Shown: positions 9,299-18,258 of the stretch, one piece after another | Layout: each line of letters starts with the position of its first letter | Numbering within the stretch: the stretch's first letter is position 1 | Position numbers and translations under genes: made by a program | The notes under the pieces: model-generated | Seen by the model: the letters and a program-made list of their open reading frames with translations, nothing else | What the model was told of the DNA's origin: nothing | Database searches by the model: none | Source: Gloeobacter kilaueensis JS1 | Lineage (GTDB): Bacteria; Cyanobacteriota; Cyanobacteriia; Gloeobacterales; Gloeobacteraceae | Direction of reading: 5' to 3' | Length of the DNA: 64,000 nucleotides | NCBI RefSeq assembly: GCF_000484535.1 | Contig: NC_022600.1 | Location: 3,906,001 to 3,970,000, forward strand

Positions 9299-12200
9299 TT
9301 ACCAGGGACTGCCGATCATCGTGAATCCGGACCAGTAGTAAGGGTGCGACAGGTTGACTGGGCCGGTGCCGCGCAGATCTGCAGGGAGCGGAATGCTCTG
9401 TTTGTCGGTGCGCAACTGGTCGCCTTCGAGCCGCACCTGACCGCGCAGCAGGGCGATCTGGGCGGCGCGCAGGGCGTCGGCCTTGGTGGGCAGAGCTTTG
9501 AGATCGCCGTAGAAGGCGGTCATCAGCCCAAAGGTGCCGATATCCGACGAGCGCCAGAGGGTGGCGACCGCCGTCTTTACCCCCGCCCCCACCGCCAGAC
9601 CGGCAAAACCGAGTTCGGTGTCGGTGTCGCCGAAGGCCGTGCGGCAGGCGCTCAGTACCAGCAGTTCGATATTTTGCTGATTCCAGCCCAGGCTGCGCAG
9701 CTGATCGAGGCCCAGGCGCGTGTCGCTCAACTGGATATAGGAGCGATCGGCTGCTCCCCGATTAAAGTCAGCGTGGGTGGCGATGTGAAGGATGCCGAAG
9801 CGGGAGGACTGGGCCTTGAGGTTGCCCAGGGTAAAGTCCTGGTTGAGAAAGACCGAGCCGCCCGCCTCCTGGGTGACGGTCCTCAGCTCCACCGGCACCG
9901 CCGGCAGGGGCACGTCGTCCTTGAAGCTCGACGCTCCCATCGCCAGCACCCGCGATTCGCGCACCCGCACCGGGTCGTACTCGGTGTTGAGCAGGTTAAT
10001 GCTCGGGATCAGACTGAAGGCGTACTTTTCGGGCAAAAATTGCTTGCCGTCGTTGAGGGCGGCCAGGGGCAACAACCTGAGACCACTGTCGAGCTGGAAG
10101 GCGATCGTGTCGATTTTTTGGGCCTGCAGATCCGGCTCCAAGGGAGCGATGATCCAGTTGTAGAGCTGCCGGGAGGTGGCGAGGTAGCGGTTGGAGGTGG
10201 TGTTGCTCGGATCGTCGATTTCGCGGCGCAACTCGTCCGATCGGTTGCGCAGGGCAGTACTGCTCACCCCCAGCGGGATGCTCACGATCGTGCGGTTGTC
10301 GGGGGTAATCAAAGTCAGCAGGTTGGTCTGCAGATCGACGATGATAATCGCCGGTTGCTTGCCGGTAGCCGTCGCTACCTTGCGCAAATTCTCCTGCATC
10401 TCCGGCAGCGAGAGGGGCCGGGCGTTGAACGGCAGTCCGTAGTAGCGGGCGACATCGTTCGCTGCCGTCGCCGTTCCCGGTAGAGCCGTATTGAGCGAAG
10501 CGAGCGGGTTCTGGGGAATCGAGGCGTTGCGGCTTGCGAGGGGCGTCTGGGCAACGTTGCTCACGACGTTCTGGGGATTAATTGGCGAAGCACTGCTGGC
10601 GAGAATCTGCTGAACCGGTGAAGGCGGTGGCGTTTCGACCACGGGGGGCGGTGGGGGTGGTTCCACGACCGGAGGTGGCGGTGGTGGCGGTGGGGGGGGT
10701 GGTGGAGGTGTAACGGCGGGGCCGTTGATTGCAATGTCACCCTGGCTGAAACTACCGGAGAGGGTGCCACTCTGCACGCTGTTATTCGCATTGCTTGTGA
10801 TGGAACCGGTGGAGCCGCTGGTAAAGCTACCCGCTGCACCGTTGACGACGAACTGTGGTCCCTGGTAGGCGATCGAGATTGGCGCACCGCCGGTGGCGGA
10901 ACTGGAATTGAGACTGCCGGTGGCTACCGCTCCGCCCGTACTCGTGAGAGTAATGGCTCCACCGTTGGTGGCGATGTTGCCCGTGCCAATATTTCCGGTG
11001 GCAGAGAAATTCGCAGGACCGGTTCCTGTGACGTTGCCGGTCGTGATTGTCGAAGCACCGCTAATCGCTAGACCACCGCCGCTGCTATCGAAAGTGACCG
11101 GTCCCTGCAGACTCACCGCCCCACCAGTGCCCACATTGCCGTCACCCGCGAATGAGCCAGGGTTGATAGATGACGAGACAGTAATGCCATTGCTGGCAGT
11201 GAGCGAGATGTTGCCGCCGTTACCAGCGACGGCACCCGTCGAGAACGAATCCAGGACATTCGTAACGATCGTGCCGTTGTTGGCTATCAGGGTAATCGCG
11301 CCACCATTGCCTGCAGTAGCGTTGCCGCTCACCGAGAGCGATTCCACGACACTGGTGGTGATGTTGCCGCGATTGGAAGTGAAAGTAATTGCCCCACCGT
11401 TTCCCACAGCAGCATTCCCGGAGGCAAAGCTATCTACCTCAGCAGCAGCGATATTGCCGTTTGCACTGACAAGAATGCTGCCACCGTTGCCGGCAGCACC
11501 GTTGAAACCGCTTGAGTACGATTGGAGGAAGCTTGAGGTGACAGTGCCGTTGTTGGCTGTGAGGGCAATTGCTCCACCGTTACCGGCACTGCCATTACCG
11601 CCAATCGAGAAGGACTCGATTGAACCCGTGGCGATGTTGCCGTTGCTGGAGGTGACGGTAACAGCACTACCGTTGGCCGCAGTATTGAAGTCGCTCCAGG
11701 AGAAAGATTGCAGATCTCCGGTGATGATATCTCCACGGGCGGTAAGGGTAATTGCCCCGCCGTTGCTCGTATTGCCGTTGGTAAGCGATGAAGGGCTGCC
11801 GGAGGCAGAGTTGATCGAAGCGGTCGCAATGTTTCCGTTACCGGCACTGAAGGCGACGCTTCCGCCACGTCCCTGGATGCCGTTGAAGGCAAAGGCAGAG
11901 GAATCGATGGCACCGACGACGATATTTCCGTTACCGGAAGTCAGGGTGATGCTGCCACCGTTGCCCGCAGCAGTGTTGCCAAAAGAACTGCTGCTCAGGT
12001 TGCCAGGGGAGAGATCGCCGTTGGCGCTGACAACGATATTGCCGCCGTTGCCTGCCTGGCCAATTGTGCTCGACGAAGCGGAGACGAGGCCAGCCGCAGT
12101 GATCGTTCCTTGATTGGCCGTCAGGGTGATCGCCCCGCCGTTGCCTGAACTGTTGTCGCCAGAAGTGGAGGCGTCGAGGGTTCCGGCGGCAATCGTTCCT

Positions 12201-13921
12201 TGATTGGAAGTCAGGCTGATCGCCCCGCCGCTGCCGAACAGGGTGCTGTTGCCCGCAGGTGAAGTGTTCGAGGAACTGGTCAGAATGTCGCCGGTGCGGA
12301 TATCGCCGCTGGCAGTCAGGGTGATCGCTCCGCCGCTGCCACTCGGAAGGTTGCCGAAGGACGAAGCGTTCAGTGTGCCGGTGGTGATCGTGCCGCTACT
12401 GGCGGTGAGTCGGATCGGACCCACGTCGCCCTGATCGCTCGATGTGGTGATGTTGCCGGTGAGGACGCTGCCCCCAGCCTGGAGGATCACCGCCCGGCTG
12501 ACGCTCAAGGTGGCAGAGTCGGGATCGTTCGCGGGCAGGTTGCCGGTGGTGTCGGGGCCAGTGATCACGATATCCGCCGGGGCCGCCGTGTTGCCGAAGC
12601 TGATGTTGCCCCCGGCGACGACTTTGATCGAGGCACCGGTGTAGGCTCCCTGGCTGAAGTCGCCCCGGACGTTGAAGATCGGGTCGTGCAGGCTGTGCAG
12701 GGTGGCTGGGGTGCCATCGAACTTCTCAACCGAAAAGTTGCGATCGCTTGCAAAGTGGGCGTCCGCCGAGATCGTACCGTCGCTCACCAGGCGCGTGTTG
12801 CCGCCGCTGGTAAAGGGGGTGCCCGGATGGCCCAGGGCCAGGATGTCGATGCCCGCCCTGCCCTGGATGGTCAGCTCGTTCCCGGCCTCGAAGCGCACCG
12901 GCGGCGTCCCACTGTCGCGGATCGTGACGGTATTTCCGGCTTCAAGAGTGAGATCGCGGGCGGTGCGCAGTTGGCTTTCGCGCAGCACGAGGTTGCGATC
13001 GGCGGACAGGAGCGCTGAATCCGCTTCGAGCTGACGCGCGCTTACATCGCCAGAGCCGACGACGAGCTGCGAACCGGCAAGACGGACCTGGCCATCCGCT
13101 CCCACTGTTAAACCAGTGCCGGTGCCGGTAAGCAATTCTGGCAGCGAAAGGATGGGCAGGTTCCAGTTGGTGGGCAGTTCGCCGCCGCTCACGGGCACTT
13201 CGATGCTGAGGGGGCTGCCCGCCTGACCGAGGCGGACGTAGTGTTCGCCCGGTACCGCCGCGACTGTCACCTGTCCTCCGCTCAGGTGGCCTGTGCTGAG
13301 GACGGTGCCGCCGATGAGCGAGAGCGCCTGACCGGGGCCGACGCTCAGGTTACCGGCGTTGATAATCGCTCCTGGCCTCGTCATGGTAAAAGCGAGGGTA
13401 CCGGGTGGACCGTTCAAAGCGGCGTAGTTGTTGGGGCCGCTGGCGTTGAACCAGTGGGAGCCGAAGGCAATGCCGTTGGCGCTCGTCGCCGTAAAAGCAG
13501 CCGGTACGTTCAAGCTGGCGTGCGGACCAAAGACGATACCGGCGGGATTGAGCAAGAACAGGTTGGCGTTGCTGCCCGTCACCCGCAAGAGGCCATCGAT
13601 GAACGAGGCACTGCCGCCGGTCACCCGGCCCAGGATGTTCTGGATGCTGGGGTTGGCAAGAAAGTTGGCGATCTGCCCCTGGCTGAGGCCAAAACTACTG
13701 AAGCTGTGAAAGAGGTTGGCCCCGTTGCCGGAGGTGGTGCCGCCGGTGATGGTGTAGAGGTTGCCGTTCGGTGCAACCAGGGTGCCGGTGCCGTCGGCAG
13801 CGCTCTGGATGTGGGTCGGCGGTTGGGCTTTGAGGGCACTCTGGAGGCTCAGGCTGAGGGCCAGGGCGGCGAGGGTGGATACGAGGCGCAGGCGCAGCTT
13901 AGCGTTCGGGTAGTTGGGCAT
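9299..13921 (-). CDS. Two-partner-secretion exoprotein with C-terminal CHAT protease domain
   Basis: A 1540-residue protein if started at the ATG at 13921, chosen because a good signal peptide (to about residue 36) follows; an earlier in-frame start at 14014 would bury it. The N-terminal TPS/haemagglutination domain has NPAGIVFG near 125-132. Then come many filamentous beta-helix repeats of the form GNGGAITLTA, a polyproline tract, and a CHAT (caspase-like) domain in the last ~350 residues. The catalytic dyad is visible: His1383 in HIATHADF and Cys1426 in LSACRTAFG. The protein should be exported by Sec and then by the TpsB encoded next to it, placing a cysteine protease on or outside the cell. 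FHA-CHAT proteins recur in cyanobacteria; their substrates are not known to me. The gene overlaps the DUF928 gene by 23 bp. Confidence 0.92.
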   Translation of the reverse strand: MPNYPNAKLRLRLVSTLAALALSLSLQSALKAQPPTHIQSAADGTGTLVAPNGNLYTITGGTTSGNGANLFHSFSSFGLSQGQIANFLANPSIQNILGRVTGGSASFIDGLLRVTGSNANLFLLNPAGIVFGPHASLNVPAAFTATSANGIAFGSHWFNASGPNNYAALNGPPGTLAFTMTRPGAIINAGNLSVGPGQALSLIGGTVLSTGHLSGGQVTVAAVPGEHYVRLGQAGSPLSIEVPVSGGELPTNWNLPILSLPELLTGTGTGLTVGADGQVRLAGSQLVVGSGDVSARQLEADSALLSADRNLVLRESQLRTARDLTLEAGNTVTIRDSGTPPVRFEAGNELTIQGRAGIDILALGHPGTPFTSGGNTRLVSDGTISADAHFASDRNFSVEKFDGTPATLHSLHDPIFNVRGDFSQGAYTGASIKVVAGGNISFGNTAAPADIVITGPDTTGNLPANDPDSATLSVSRAVILQAGGSVLTGNITTSSDQGDVGPIRLTASSGTITTGTLNASSFGNLPSGSGGAITLTASGDIRTGDILTSSSNTSPAGNSTLFGSGGAISLTSNQGTIAAGTLDASTSGDNSSGNGGAITLTANQGTITAAGLVSASSSTIGQAGNGGNIVVSANGDLSPGNLSSSSFGNTAAGNGGSITLTSGNGNIVVGAIDSSAFAFNGIQGRGGSVAFSAGNGNIATASINSASGSPSSLTNGNTSNGGAITLTARGDIITGDLQSFSWSDFNTAANGSAVTVTSSNGNIATGSIESFSIGGNGSAGNGGAIALTANNGTVTSSFLQSYSSGFNGAAGNGGSILVSANGNIAAAEVDSFASGNAAVGNGGAITFTSNRGNITTSVVESLSVSGNATAGNGGAITLIANNGTIVTNVLDSFSTGAVAGNGGNISLTASNGITVSSSINPGSFAGDGNVGTGGAVSLQGPVTFDSSGGGLAISGASTITTGNVTGTGPANFSATGNIGTGNIATNGGAITLTSTGGAVATGSLNSSSATGGAPISIAYQGPQFVVNGAAGSFTSGSTGSITSNANNSVQSGTLSGSFSQGDIAINGPAVTPPPPPPPPPPPPPVVEPPPPPPVVETPPPSPVQQILASSASPINPQNVVSNVAQTPLASRNASIPQNPLASLNTALPGTATAANDVARYYGLPFNARPLSLPEMQENLRKVATATGKQPAIIIVDLQTNLLTLITPDNRTIVSIPLGVSSTALRNRSDELRREIDDPSNTTSNRYLATSRQLYNWIIAPLEPDLQAQKIDTIAFQLDSGLRLLPLAALNDGKQFLPEKYAFSLIPSINLLNTEYDPVRVRESRVLAMGASSFKDDVPLPAVPVELRTVTQEAGGSVFLNQDFTLGNLKAQSSRFGILHIATHADFNRGAADRSYIQLSDTRLGLDQLRSLGWNQQNIELLVLSACRTAFGDTDTELGFAGLAVGAGVKTAVATLWRSSDIGTFGLMTAFYGDLKALPTKADALRAAQIALLRGQVRLEGDQLRTDKQSIPLPADLRGTGPVNLSHPYYWSGFTMIGSPW
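10720..12450 (-). repeat. Coding tandem repeats of the beta-helix region
   Basis: Within the FHA-CHAT gene about 20 imperfect units of roughly 75-90 bp encode variations of 'GNGGAITLTAnnGxI'. On the + strand they show as recurring 'gccaccgttgcc' and 'gtgatgttgcc'-like words. Units diverge enough to be distinguishable. They end next to the proline codons at about 10625-10715. This is a protein repeat, not an array of mobile or CRISPR origin. Confidence 0.8.
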
Positions 13922-15053
13922 TGTCGGGAGTGTGGGTGGGAGCAGGGGAAACGGTGGCGCAGGTGCCCTGGGTTTGGGCCGGATCCTGGCGGCAGGTGAG
14001 CGGCTGTTTTGCAACGTCGCCCAGCTGGACTTGATCGAGCAGCGCCGCCCAGTCGTCGTCGAGGGAGGCGTCGGAGACCTTGCGGCGCAGGGCAGAAAGA
14101 TACTTTAGAGCGTCGAACCACAGTCCGGCTCTGGCGTAGAGGGCCGGGTAATCGACCAGATTCGCCTTTTCAAGTTCGGCGGCCAGTTGGGGCGAAGCTT
14201 CGACCCGGCGAATCCAGCCTTTGACGTACTCGTTGCCGTCCGGGTCGTCCGGGTCACAGAGGATGCTGAGGGTCCAGCGCAGGTTCTCTCCGGTCGGAAT
14301 CGCCACCGGCAGGGTGAGGCTTGCGATGCCGGGGGGGCCGCTGTCGAACTCGCTCTGGTAGAGGGGTGGGTCGATGTCGAGGCCCTGGCTATCGACCGCC
14401 GTGAGCCGGAAGCGCGTGCGCAACGCTCGGCTCTGCCACTCCGGCTTCAGTGCGGGCATCCGCCAGAAAAAGGTGGGCTGGTCGGAGACGGTCTGGCCAA
14501 GGTTGGTATCCGGCAGCAGGGCGACGAGCTTCTGACCGGCAGCGGCACAGGAACCGCGCTTGGCCGCTCCGAGGCGGTTGCCTGCCAGTTGCTGCACCGG
14601 TAGGCTACCCAGGATCGAGCGGCGGTGGCGCGCCAGCACATCCCTCGCCAGACTGCTCAAGTAGGCGCGGGGATCGGCGCTCTGGGGTTGGGTGACTGTC
14701 GGCGGTTTGACAGTGGGTGGTTTCTGAGCAGGCTTTTTGCTGCCGGTTTTGCGGCTGGCCACCCTCGGCGCGGGTGGCTTCGTAGCGGTGATCTCCGGCC
14801 TGTGCGGTGCGAGGCGGAGGATCTGGCCGACCCGGATCAGATCGGGATCGGCTACCTGATCGCGGTTGAGGGCGATGAGATTGCCCAGCGGCAGGCCAAA
14901 GCGGCGGGAGATACCCCAGAGCGTGTCGCCCAGCACGACGGTATAAGTGGCGGATACCTGGGCGAGATGAAAGGACGGCGAGGCGGCAGCGATTCCCGGT
15001 ACGGCCAGAACGAGAGCGAGGCCCAGACTCGCTGTGAGCGCAGACAGTCTCAT
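13899..15053 (-). CDS. Secreted LysM-DUF928 protein
   Basis: A 384-residue precursor. A signal peptide (about 1-26) is followed by a LysM module (YTVVLGDTLWGISRRFG...IRVGQILRL), a Lys/Pro-rich linker, then a DUF928 domain: TFFWRMPAL, PGIASLTLP, LRWTLSILCDPD, GWIRRVE, ALYARAGLWFDAL and DWAALL all fit that family. LysM binds peptidoglycan, so the protein is probably held in the periplasm on the cell wall. The ATG at 15053 overlaps the kinase stop (ATGA), implying translational coupling, and an earlier in-frame start would lose the signal peptide. DUF928 genes recur beside CHASE2, CHAT and ShlB genes in cyanobacteria. Its biochemical role is unknown; a periplasmic escort for the exoprotein is a guess. 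Confidence 0.88.
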   Translation of the reverse strand: MRLSALTASLGLALVLAVPGIAAASPSFHLAQVSATYTVVLGDTLWGISRRFGLPLGNLIALNRDQVADPDLIRVGQILRLAPHRPEITATKPPAPRVASRKTGSKKPAQKPPTVKPPTVTQPQSADPRAYLSSLARDVLARHRRSILGSLPVQQLAGNRLGAAKRGSCAAAGQKLVALLPDTNLGQTVSDQPTFFWRMPALKPEWQSRALRTRFRLTAVDSQGLDIDPPLYQSEFDSGPPGIASLTLPVAIPTGENLRWTLSILCDPDDPDGNEYVKGWIRRVEASPQLAAELEKANLVDYPALYARAGLWFDALKYLSALRRKVSDASLDDDWAALLDQVQLGDVAKQPLTCRQDPAQTQGTCATVSPAPTHTPDNAQLPER

Positions 15054-17326
15054 CGCTGGGCCTCCCCGGCTGAACCGAGCCCCGGAAAGGCGGCAAGCAG
15101 CGCCCGCTGCAGCTGCTCGACCGTAGCAAAGCGCTCGGCGGGTTGCTTGGCCAGACAGCGCAGCACGATCGCCTCGAGGGCGGCGGGAACGCCCTGGCAT
15201 TCGGGGCGGGTGCGCAGTGGGGCCGGTTCCTTGCGCAGGTGGCCCTCGTACCAGAGCAGCAGTTCTGTACCGGTTTCCGCTTCACCGGCGATGCCGAAGG
15301 GGTTGTCGCCGCTCAGCATCTCGTAGCCGATCATCCCGAGGCTGTAGATGTCGGAGCGCTGATCGAGGTCGGCGGCGTTGCGCCACTGCTCCGGGGAGGC
15401 GTAGCGGGAGGAACCCAAAAAACCACCCCGCGTCAGGCTGCTGTCGGGCGCGTCCTCCGCTTCGGCAAGCAACAGTTTGGCGATGCCAAAATCGAGAATC
15501 TTGACCATGTCGTTCGCCCCCAGCAAGAAAATGTTTTCGGGCTTGAGGTCGCGGTGGACGACGCGCACCACCTCCTGAACACCGCCGTCGGTGCTGAGGC
15601 GCACACCTTCGTGGGCGGGCTTGAGACCCTCGCAGATCTGCAAAAGAATCCGGACCGTCCGCTCGACCGGCAGCCGCTTCTCGCGTTTGAGCACCTGGGC
15701 GAGGCTGATTCCCCTGAGGTATTCCATTACATAGAAAGGGGCACCTTCGACCGTAATGCCAAAGTCGCTGACCTGGACGATGTGCGTACTTTCGAGGGCG
15801 GCTGAGATGCGTACCTCCCGCAAAAAGCGCTGTTTCAAGCCATAGGCGTCGGTGCTCGCCAGATAAGATTTGAGAATCTTCAGCGCCACTTCGCGGCCAA
15901 TGCGGTTGTCGGTGGCAAGGAACACTTCGCCCATGCCGCCGCCCCCCAGGTGCTGCCGCAGCGTGTAGCGCCCCTGGATGCCGACGCTGCGCCCGATCCA
16001 GTCGGCGGGCCGCCGCGCCGGTTCGACAGCCGCCCGATCGATGTTGGCCACCACCGTCTTCTGCCGCTCGGCAGCATCTGGAAAAGGCGGGATTGCTAAT
16101 AAGCGGCGGGCCGCTGCTGCGAGTGCTGCCACCAGCCCAGCGCTCATAACTACCGCCAGAGCTGCCGGTACGAGCGGTACCCAGCCGCGCAGACCAAACA
16201 AGATAACTGCTGTGCCACTCAGGAGGGTCAGGACAGCTACGACCGCAATCCCCGCCCAGGGTAGCGATGGCCATCGCCAGACGAGAATGGCGGTTCCCAG
16301 GCTCCAGATGACGATCCAGAGCCATTCGAGCGGCGCGTTCCAGTACCAGATCTGCGGACGCGCATCGAGAACGGCGCTCAAAAGTTCGCTGACCACCTGG
16401 GCGTGGAGGGTAAAGCCTGGTACCGCCTCCTCGGTGTAGGGCACCGCAAAGTAGTCGCCGAAGCTCTTGCCCTGGTAGCCCACCAGGACGACCCGCCCGC
16501 GCAGCAGTTTTGGATCGATGCTGCCATTCAGCACCTGGGAGGCGGTGACGCTGGTTGCAACCTTCGGTCCCCGGTAGTTGATGAGCAGGTTGTAGCTGCG
16601 GGCAAATTCGAGATGGTTCTGGTAACCACCGGCGTTGGGAGCGAGTTTGTCGAGCACCACCAGCGGCTGTTGTGTGTTTGCCCGTAACTTCGAGAGCGCT
16701 ACCTCTCCGTCCGCCGCCGGGGCGAGGGTGATCTGCCGCGCTTCGAGGTACTTCAAGGCGAGCACCGCCCCAAAAGAGAGCACATTGCCGCTTTTGAGGG
16801 TCGTATAGAAAAACCCCCGGCGCACCTTCTGGCCCGATTCATCGATCGGCACGTCCGCAAAGCCGAAGCGCTCGGCAGCCAGTCCAGGTGGAGGTGGAAT
16901 CTCGAAGCCGTCACTTTTGGCGTTGACCTTGGCGATGCCCACCAGGCGCGAATTGCGCTCAAAAAGTGCCGCCAGTTCACCCGTCGGTTTTGGCCGGTAG
17001 ATATCGAAACCGATCACCTGGGGCCTGTAGGAGTCGATTTTGGCCAGCAGCCGGGCCAGGGCAGCGTCCGGGATCGCCTCGCCAAAAGCGTTGCGATCGC
17101 TCTCGGTAATCTCGACCAGCACCAGGCGCGCATCGGTAGCTTCGGCGGGCCGCCACTGCATCAGCCGGTCGTAGGCCGCCAGCTCCCCCGCTTCGAGCCA
17201 GCCAACCGAGCGCACCCCGACGATCGCCGCCGCCACCAGCAGACCACCGAGAAGGGCGGCAGTCAGGCTGCCTGCGAGGCGAGCGGGGTTGGAGGCGGCA
17301 AACATCTTCATCGGCTGGCGGCTCAT
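15050..17326 (-). CDS. CHASE2-domain Ser/Thr protein kinase
   Basis: A 758-residue membrane sensor kinase. A short N-terminus and one TM helix (about 15-37) lead to an extracytoplasmic CHASE2 sensor (about 40-330; AAYDRLMQWRP, VLVEITESDR, GFDIYRP, GRVVLVGY). Two to three TM helices follow (about 335-415), then a cytoplasmic Hanks-type kinase. Kinase motifs are complete: GGGGMGEV at 461-468, Lys483 in ALK, HRDLKPEN at 591-598, DFG at 612-614 and a SPEQW activation-segment end. It should therefore be active. It is the first gene of the secretion operon and overlaps the next gene, so an external signal may control the system through phosphorylation. The substrates are unknown. Confidence 0.9.
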   Translation of the reverse strand: MSRQPMKMFAASNPARLAGSLTAALLGGLLVAAAIVGVRSVGWLEAGELAAYDRLMQWRPAEATDARLVLVEITESDRNAFGEAIPDAALARLLAKIDSYRPQVIGFDIYRPKPTGELAALFERNSRLVGIAKVNAKSDGFEIPPPPGLAAERFGFADVPIDESGQKVRRGFFYTTLKSGNVLSFGAVLALKYLEARQITLAPAADGEVALSKLRANTQQPLVVLDKLAPNAGGYQNHLEFARSYNLLINYRGPKVATSVTASQVLNGSIDPKLLRGRVVLVGYQGKSFGDYFAVPYTEEAVPGFTLHAQVVSELLSAVLDARPQIWYWNAPLEWLWIVIWSLGTAILVWRWPSLPWAGIAVVAVLTLLSGTAVILFGLRGWVPLVPAALAVVMSAGLVAALAAAARRLLAIPPFPDAAERQKTVVANIDRAAVEPARRPADWIGRSVGIQGRYTLRQHLGGGGMGEVFLATDNRIGREVALKILKSYLASTDAYGLKQRFLREVRISAALESTHIVQVSDFGITVEGAPFYVMEYLRGISLAQVLKREKRLPVERTVRILLQICEGLKPAHEGVRLSTDGGVQEVVRVVHRDLKPENIFLLGANDMVKILDFGIAKLLLAEAEDAPDSSLTRGGFLGSSRYASPEQWRNAADLDQRSDIYSLGMIGYEMLSGDNPFGIAGEAETGTELLLWYEGHLRKEPAPLRTRPECQGVPAALEAIVLRCLAKQPAERFATVEQLQRALLAAFPGLGSAGEAQR

Positions 17327-17405
17327 TGAGCGAACGCATGGACCGCAACGGACTCACCCAGAAGTTGCCGGCTCTGGCGCACCGTCCCCCGGCCCTCCTG
17401 CAATC

Positions 17406-17418
17406 TGGTACTGTACCA
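17406..17418. promoter_or_regulatory. 13-bp palindrome upstream of the CHASE2 kinase operon
   Basis: TGGTACTGTACCA is a perfect inverted repeat (6-bp arms around a central T) 88 bp upstream of the kinase start, in the 234-bp gap between the ABC-transporter operon and the secretion operon. Its size and place fit a dimeric repressor or activator operator. It does not match the usual cyanobacterial LexA box closely. No confident -35/-10 pair could be assigned. Confidence 0.35.
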
Positions 17419-17560
17419 TCTCGGGCAATCAGGGGCGCGCAATGGGGCGACAGCAAGCATAAAACGTTGCACCAGCGGTGGACACACTAGGGATTACTAG
17501 CATTGTCCGTCTCCAAATATGCCGGGTCCGACTTTTAACGGTTTTTGACGATCGCCCCTT

Positions 17561-18250
17561 CTAGCGGGAGGCCACCTGGCTCGCCTCGGTCTCAAGCTGG
17601 CCGTCGCGCAACCGGATGAGCCGGTGGGCGCGATCGCCCACTTCCTGGTCGTGGGTGATCACAACCAGGGTCAGACCTTCGGCGTTCAACTCTTCAAAAA
17701 GGCGCAGCACCTCGTCGCCGGTGCGGGTGTCGAGGGCACCGGTGGGTTCGTCCGCCAGCAGGATGCTCGGGCGGTTCATCAGGGCGCGGGCAATCGCCAC
17801 CCGCTGCTGCTGGCCGCCGGAGAGCTGGCCGGGGCGCTGGTAGATCCGATCGGCTAAGCCGACGCGCTCCAAAAGGGCGCTGGCACGGGCTTTGCGCTCT
17901 TTTGCGCTTATCCCGGCGTAGATGGCGGGCAGGGCGACGTTTTCGAGGGCGTCGGAGCGGGCCATCAGATTAAATTGCTGAAAGACAAAGCCGATCTCGC
18001 GGTTGCGCACCTGGGCCAGAGCCCTGCGATCGAGGGTGGCGATGTTGCGGCCATTGAGGTAGTACTGCCCGGAGGTGGGCCGATCGAGGCAGCCGATGAT
18101 GTTCATCAGGGTGGATTTGCCCGAACCGGAGGGGCCCATGATCGCCACGTACTCACCCTGGTCGATGCTGAGGTCGATGCCTTTGAGAATATCGACTTCG
18201 TTCGCTCCCAGCTTGTAGGACTTGCGGATGTTCTCGAGGCGAATCAGCAT
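17561..18250 (-). CDS. MacB/LolD-type ABC transporter ATP-binding protein
   Basis: A 229-residue ATPase with Walker [10 protein letters not shown] (about 40-48), Q-loop, signature [15 protein letters not shown] and Walker [13 protein letters not shown], all intact and of the LolD/MacB/DevA subfamily. It powers the exporter encoded just upstream: two permeases and a periplasmic adaptor lie on the same strand with gaps of 4-9 bp. In MacB-type pumps the ATPase drives periplasmic conformational change that pushes substrates through a TolC-like channel. The cargo is not deducible. Confidence 0.92.
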   Translation of the reverse strand: MLIRLENIRKSYKLGANEVDILKGIDLSIDQGEYVAIMGPSGSGKSTLMNIIGCLDRPTSGQYYLNGRNIATLDRRALAQVRNREIGFVFQQFNLMARSDALENVALPAIYAGISAKERKARASALLERVGLADRIYQRPGQLSGGQQQRVAIARALMNRPSILLADEPTGALDTRTGDEVLRLFEELNAEGLTLVVITHDQEVGDRAHRLIRLRDGQLETEASQVASR

Positions 18251-18258
18251 GGCTTGGC

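Noticed and set aside
8909-12113. Open frames of 524 and 406 codons opposite the TpsB and exoprotein genes
   Set aside because: They lack recognisable motifs, and their repeats mirror the GNGGAITLTA repeats of the other strand.
10750-12420. Regularly spaced repeats, possible CRISPR
   Set aside because: Units are imperfect, in frame with the coding sequence and encode a protein repeat; there are no unrelated spacers.
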